From Patescibacteria group bacterium (GTDB taxonomy: Bacteria > Patescibacteriota > Patescibacteriia > UBA2591 > PGYQ01), in contig JAGVFS010000044.1 of the NCBI GenBank assembly GCA_020057535.1, forward strand, positions 1 through 9,180: DNA of 9,180 nucleotides, in the 5' to 3' direction. The notes beneath the pieces were generated by a model. It did no database searches, was not told where the DNA came from, and saw only the letters and a program-made list of their open reading frames with translations. Shown here piece after piece: positions 7,411 through 9,180 of this stretch. Every line of letters begins with the position of its first letter. Positions within the stretch are counted from its first letter, which is position 1. A program made the translations under genes and the position numbers.

Positions 7411-7484
7411 GTTATATTGAAAATTAATTTTGTAGTTGATTTGTTTTTTTATATATAGTTTATAATTTCTGTCATTATTTTATA

Positions 7485-8762
7485 TTAAATTTTTAATAAA
7501 GACAATAAGTTTTTTTTGTTTTCAGAAAGATTACCAATAATGGCTAAATTTAATTTAGAGGTTTTAAAAATTTTTTTAGCCGCTTTTTGAATGTCGTTAA
7601 TAGTTACCATTTCTATTTCAGCTATTTTTTCTTCAAGGGTTTGTATTTTTTGAGGAGAAAAAAGTTCTTTTATTCCATACCAATTGCAAATAAAATTTGT
7701 ATCATCTGTTTCTAAAATCATATTTCCTTTTAAATATTCTTTAATTTTATTTAATTCCACTTTTGATAATTTAATATTTTTTAATTTATTAAATTCTTTT
7801 AAAATTATTTTAATTGCTAGATTTATTTTATTGATATTTAGCCCAGCGCTAACAATCAAGGCCCCTGTTTCATTAAAATAATCAAGAGAAGAATAAATAT
7901 AATAAGCCAATCCCTTTTTTTCTCTAATTTCCGTAAAAAGCCTTGAACTCATAGTTCCTCCTAAAATAGTATTTAAAATTTGATAAACTGTTTTTTGAGA
8001 ATTATTATAAAAAAATTCGTTTGATTTTAAACTTAAACATAGATGCGCTTGGTCTGTATCTTTTTTGTACAATAAAATTTGCGGTTTACTTTGACAATCT
8101 TTTGTTTTTATGATTTTTTTTGTCGGATTGTTTTTAATTTTATTAAATATTTTTTCCACTTCTTCAACTATTTGCCTGTGTTCTATATCTCCAGCCACGC
8201 TAACCACCATATTTGAAGGTTGACATAAATTTTGAATATATTTTACAAAATCTTTTTGAGTAATTTTTTTTATAATTTCTTTTTTTCCTAATGGATCAAA
8301 CCCTAAAGTTTGGTTTTTCCACATTAACTGATGAATTAAAATAGAAACATAAGATTGAGGATTGTCTAAATACATATTAATCTCCTCAAGAATTACCCCT
8401 TTTTCTTTTTCAATTTCTTTTGATTCTATTAAAGAATTTAAAACTAAATCTGAAAGAAATTCAATTCCTAATTTAAAATGTTTTTTTGGCACTTTTGTCC
8501 AAAAACTCATGTGATCAATGGAAGTAAAAGCGTTGAATTGTCCCCCAATCTTTTCAATTGTTTCTGAAATTTGTTTTGCGGTAGGTCTTTTTTTTGTTCC
8601 TTTAAAAAACATGTGTTCTAAAAAATGAGAAATTCCGTTGTTATTTTTGTTTTCATATCTTGATCCAGCGCCAATTAAAATAATAGAAGCCACAGATTTC
8701 ATTCCAGGCATTTTGCTTGTGATAATTCTTAAACCGTTTTTTAAAATTGTTTTTTTAAACAT
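7485..8762 (-). CDS. M16B family zinc peptidase (processing-protease-like)
   Basis: M16 peptidases are inverzincin metalloproteases that degrade or process peptides. Bacterial relatives are often annotated as mitochondrial-processing-peptidase-like; the substrate here is unknown. From the ATG at 8762 the product has 425 residues, a normal single-unit M16B length with two alpha/beta domains. The N-terminal domain has the inverted zinc motif HFLEH at 46-50 (ligands His46 and His50, catalytic base Glu49), and the third ligand lies in VILEEI at 123-128, probably Glu127. FNAFTSIDHMSF at 76-87 is the usual substrate-edge strand. The C-terminal domain contains GGTMSSRLFTEIREKKGLAY at 268-287, the conserved Arg/Tyr segment of the family. 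An in-frame TTG at 8816 would add 18 residues, but the typical KTILKNGL-type beginning fits the ATG. No second, catalytically dead M16 subunit gene is adjacent, so a homodimer is likely. No signal peptide is evident from the ATG. Confidence 0.94.
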   Translation of the reverse strand: MFKKTILKNGLRIITSKMPGMKSVASIILIGAGSRYENKNNNGISHFLEHMFFKGTKKRPTAKQISETIEKIGGQFNAFTSIDHMSFWTKVPKKHFKLGIEFLSDLVLNSLIESKEIEKEKGVILEEINMYLDNPQSYVSILIHQLMWKNQTLGFDPLGKKEIIKKITQKDFVKYIQNLCQPSNMVVSVAGDIEHRQIVEEVEKIFNKIKNNPTKKIIKTKDCQSKPQILLYKKDTDQAHLCLSLKSNEFFYNNSQKTVYQILNTILGGTMSSRLFTEIREKKGLAYYIYSSLDYFNETGALIVSAGLNINKINLAIKIILKEFNKLKNIKLSKVELNKIKEYLKGNMILETDDTNFICNWYGIKELFSPQKIQTLEEKIAEIEMVTINDIQKAAKKIFKTSKLNLAIIGNLSENKKNLLSLLKI

Positions 8763-8827
8763 AAAATAAATAAAAATTTTAAAAAAATTTTTTGCAAAAC
8801 CTAATTTCAAATTCAAACGACAAATTA

Positions 8828-8855
8828 ATCTTAAAATTTAAATGTTAAATGTCAA
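8828..8855 (-). promoter_or_regulatory. Candidate sigma-70-type promoter for the M16 peptidase gene
   Basis: On the minus strand an exact TTGACA (plus 8850-8855) is followed after 16 bases by TAAGAT (plus 8828-8833), which keeps the first TA and the final AT of the -10 consensus. Transcription would begin near 8821 and give a leader of about 60 bases before the ATG at 8762. This is the only exact -35 consensus I found in an intergenic region here. It lies inside a copy of the degenerate intergenic repeat. Confidence 0.4.
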
Positions 8856-8859
8856 AACC
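8833..8859 (-). repeat. Intergenic degenerate repeat, minus-strand copy 2
   Basis: On the minus strand it begins GGTTTTGACATTTAACATTT. It resembles the plus-strand copy starting at 8954 (GGTTTTGAAATTTGAG), with the first eight bases identical and spaced TTT blocks conserved after that. The two form an imperfect inverted repeat across about 95 bases. The TTGACA it contains is the candidate -35 box of the M16 gene. Confidence 0.4.
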
Positions 8860-8929
8860 TATCTAAAACTAAAAACTATTAAAATTTAATCCTAATTTTA
8901 TTTTTTTAATTTTTATTAAATAATTTTGT

Positions 8930-8944
8930 ATGTTATTTTAACAT
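8930..8944. repeat. Short palindrome ATGTTA-TTT-TAACAT
   Basis: Six-base perfect arms at 8930-8935 and 8939-8944 surround a TTT loop. The symmetry would suit a dimeric DNA-binding protein or a weak hairpin. It lies about 75 bases upstream of the candidate M16 -35 box. No regulator is encoded in the window, so no function is assigned. Confidence 0.3.
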
Positions 8945-8948
8945 TTAT

Positions 8949-8981
8949 GTTGTGGTTTTGAAATTTGAGCTTTGATATTTT
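8949..8981 (+). repeat. Intergenic degenerate repeat, plus-strand copy B
   Basis: Begins GTTGTGGTTTTGAAATTTGA and matches 7378-7410 at 27 of 33 ungapped positions, in the same orientation. The two copies thus bracket the M16 gene as imperfect direct repeats about 1.57 kb apart. Confidence 0.55.
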
Positions 8982-9023
8982 TTATCATTGATTTACCATT
9001 ATTTTTTCCGATGCAATAAAAGT

Positions 9024-9051
9024 TTGAATTTTTTTTTAAATAGTTTATACT
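9024..9051 (+). promoter_or_regulatory. Candidate rightward promoter at the window end
   Basis: TTGAAT (9024-9029) and TATACT (9046-9051) are separated by 16 bases and match the -35 and -10 consensus at four and five positions. It would transcribe toward the right edge, where no gene is yet visible. AT richness makes chance matches likely. Confidence 0.2.
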
Positions 9052-9070
9052 TTAAAATATTATTTTTTAT

Positions 9071-9099
9071 ATAATATCATTATAACTAAACTTTGGCAA
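9071..9099 (-). promoter_or_regulatory. Alternative distal leftward promoter candidate
   Basis: On the minus strand TTGCCA (plus 9094-9099) and TATTAT (plus 9071-9076) are separated by exactly 17 bases; each matches its consensus at five of six positions. If used for the M16 gene it would give an unusually long leader of about 300 bases, so the closer TTGACA pair is a better candidate. Confidence 0.25.
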
Positions 9100-9122
9100 A
9101 TTTTATTAATTTCTCTTAAATA

Positions 9123-9160
9123 AGCCATTTTATTTTTTAAATAAAAAAATTATTTTGGCT
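9123..9160. terminator. AT-rich inverted repeat with GC-clamped ends, possible terminator
   Basis: AGCCA at 9123-9127 pairs with TGGCT at 9156-9160. Inside them ATTTTTT (9132-9138) pairs with AAAAAAT (9144-9150). The outer stem holds the only GC cluster in this region. A symmetrical AT-rich stem of this kind could end a transcript arriving from a gene beyond the right edge, but unpaired bases between the two stems make the call weak. Confidence 0.25.
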
Positions 9161-9180
9161 AAAATAAAGAATTTTATAAT

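Larger units (their letters stand above)
7227..7484. other. 258-base non-coding spacer with nested inverted repeats
   Basis: No gene is visible here. The spacer holds an outer inverted repeat (7280-7299 against 7378-7397, 17 of 20 positions complementary) and an inner perfect 8-base inverted repeat, TAAAAATT at 7351-7358 and AATTTTTA at 7370-7377. At 7319-7334 lies a short GC-richer island with the palindrome TCAGCTGA (7325-7332). A consensus TATAAT occurs on the plus strand at 7461-7466; TTGATT at 7436-7441 is 19 bases upstream of it, longer than usual, and would direct transcription antisense to the M16 gene. Confidence 0.55.
8763..9180. other. Terminal 418-base non-coding region
   Basis: No reading frame longer than a few codons with a plausible start is present apart from the dubious 18-codon TTG extension of the M16 gene. 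GC content is very low (24 of 180 bases at 9001-9180). It contains two copies of the degenerate intergenic repeat in opposite orientations, candidate promoters on both strands, an ATGTTA-TTT-TAACAT palindrome and an AGCCA/TGGCT inverted repeat close to the edge. A gene reading rightward may begin beyond 9180. Confidence 0.55.

Noticed and set aside
7457..7466. Consensus TATAAT as the promoter of a rightward gene
   Set aside because: The region to its right is the 3' end of the leftward M16 gene, with no rightward gene, and the nearest -35-like box is 19 bases away. At most it would make antisense RNA.
6976..7881. Plus-strand open frames opposite the permease and M16 genes (6976-7215, 7684-7881)
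   Set aside because: Both are antisense to well-supported genes and encode Lys/Ile- or Leu/Phe-rich low-complexity peptides.
1..9180. Alternative genetic code with UGA read as Gly or Trp, known in some reduced lineages
   Set aside because: All seven proteins are full length under the standard code with Gly as GGN and Trp as TGG and no internal UGA needed. The lack of UGA stops (six TAA, one TAG) is explained by AT bias and small numbers.
8763..9180. tRNA, riboswitch or CRISPR array in the long gene-free end
   Set aside because: I saw no GGTTCGAATCC-like T-arm, no GC-paired cloverleaf, no conserved riboswitch core and no regularly spaced identical repeats. The repeats present are degenerate and too few.
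1..9180. A new defence, mobile or biosynthetic system
   Set aside because: Every gene belongs to a known housekeeping or widespread family, and no transposase, integrase, toxin-antitoxin, nuclease or unfamiliar gene cluster is present.

Overview
The window is a compact, strongly AT-rich bacterial chromosome segment carrying seven housekeeping genes and no mobile element, CRISPR array, rRNA or recognisable tRNA. Intergenic DNA is extreme in composition: bases 9001-9180 hold only 24 G/C in 180 (13%, counted by hand). Coding DNA is higher, for example 53/200 at 601-800. No start codon has a visible Shine-Dalgarno sequence. The small gene set, low GC, clipped protein lengths and gene-flanking low-complexity repeats suggest a Candidate Phyla Radiation (Patescibacteria, Parcubacteria-like) genome. 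That placement is inference from gene content and general resemblance, not from a search.

Layout: three genes read rightward, fusA (elongation factor G, 110-2182), frr (ribosome recycling factor, 2277-2822) and rseP (site-2 zinc metalloprotease, 2926-4035). Four genes read leftward: an M16 zinc peptidase (7485-8762), an AI-2E family membrane permease (6186-7226), metG (methionyl-tRNA synthetase, 4642-6105) and scpB (condensin accessory protein, 4042-4596). The two blocks converge tail to tail with six bases between the rseP and scpB stop codons. The first 109 bases and the last 418 bases (8763-9180) have no gene. The latter contains degenerate repeats, candidate promoters and small inverted repeats.

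Function: fusA and frr encode the two proteins that together split the ribosome after termination, and metG supplies Met-tRNA, so three genes serve translation. RseP and the M16 peptidase are two unrelated zinc proteases, one in the membrane. ScpB belongs to chromosome segregation, but no scpA is next to it. frr followed directly by rseP looks like a collapsed form of the widespread frr-uppS-cdsA-dxr-rseP cluster.

I found no convincing new biological system. The best leads are: the uniform absence of Shine-Dalgarno sites together with TT immediately before all seven ATGs; two families of degenerate AT-rich repeats shared between intergenic regions in both orientations, one carrying a consensus-like -35 box; and a nested inverted repeat around a small GC-richer palindrome at 7263-7410.
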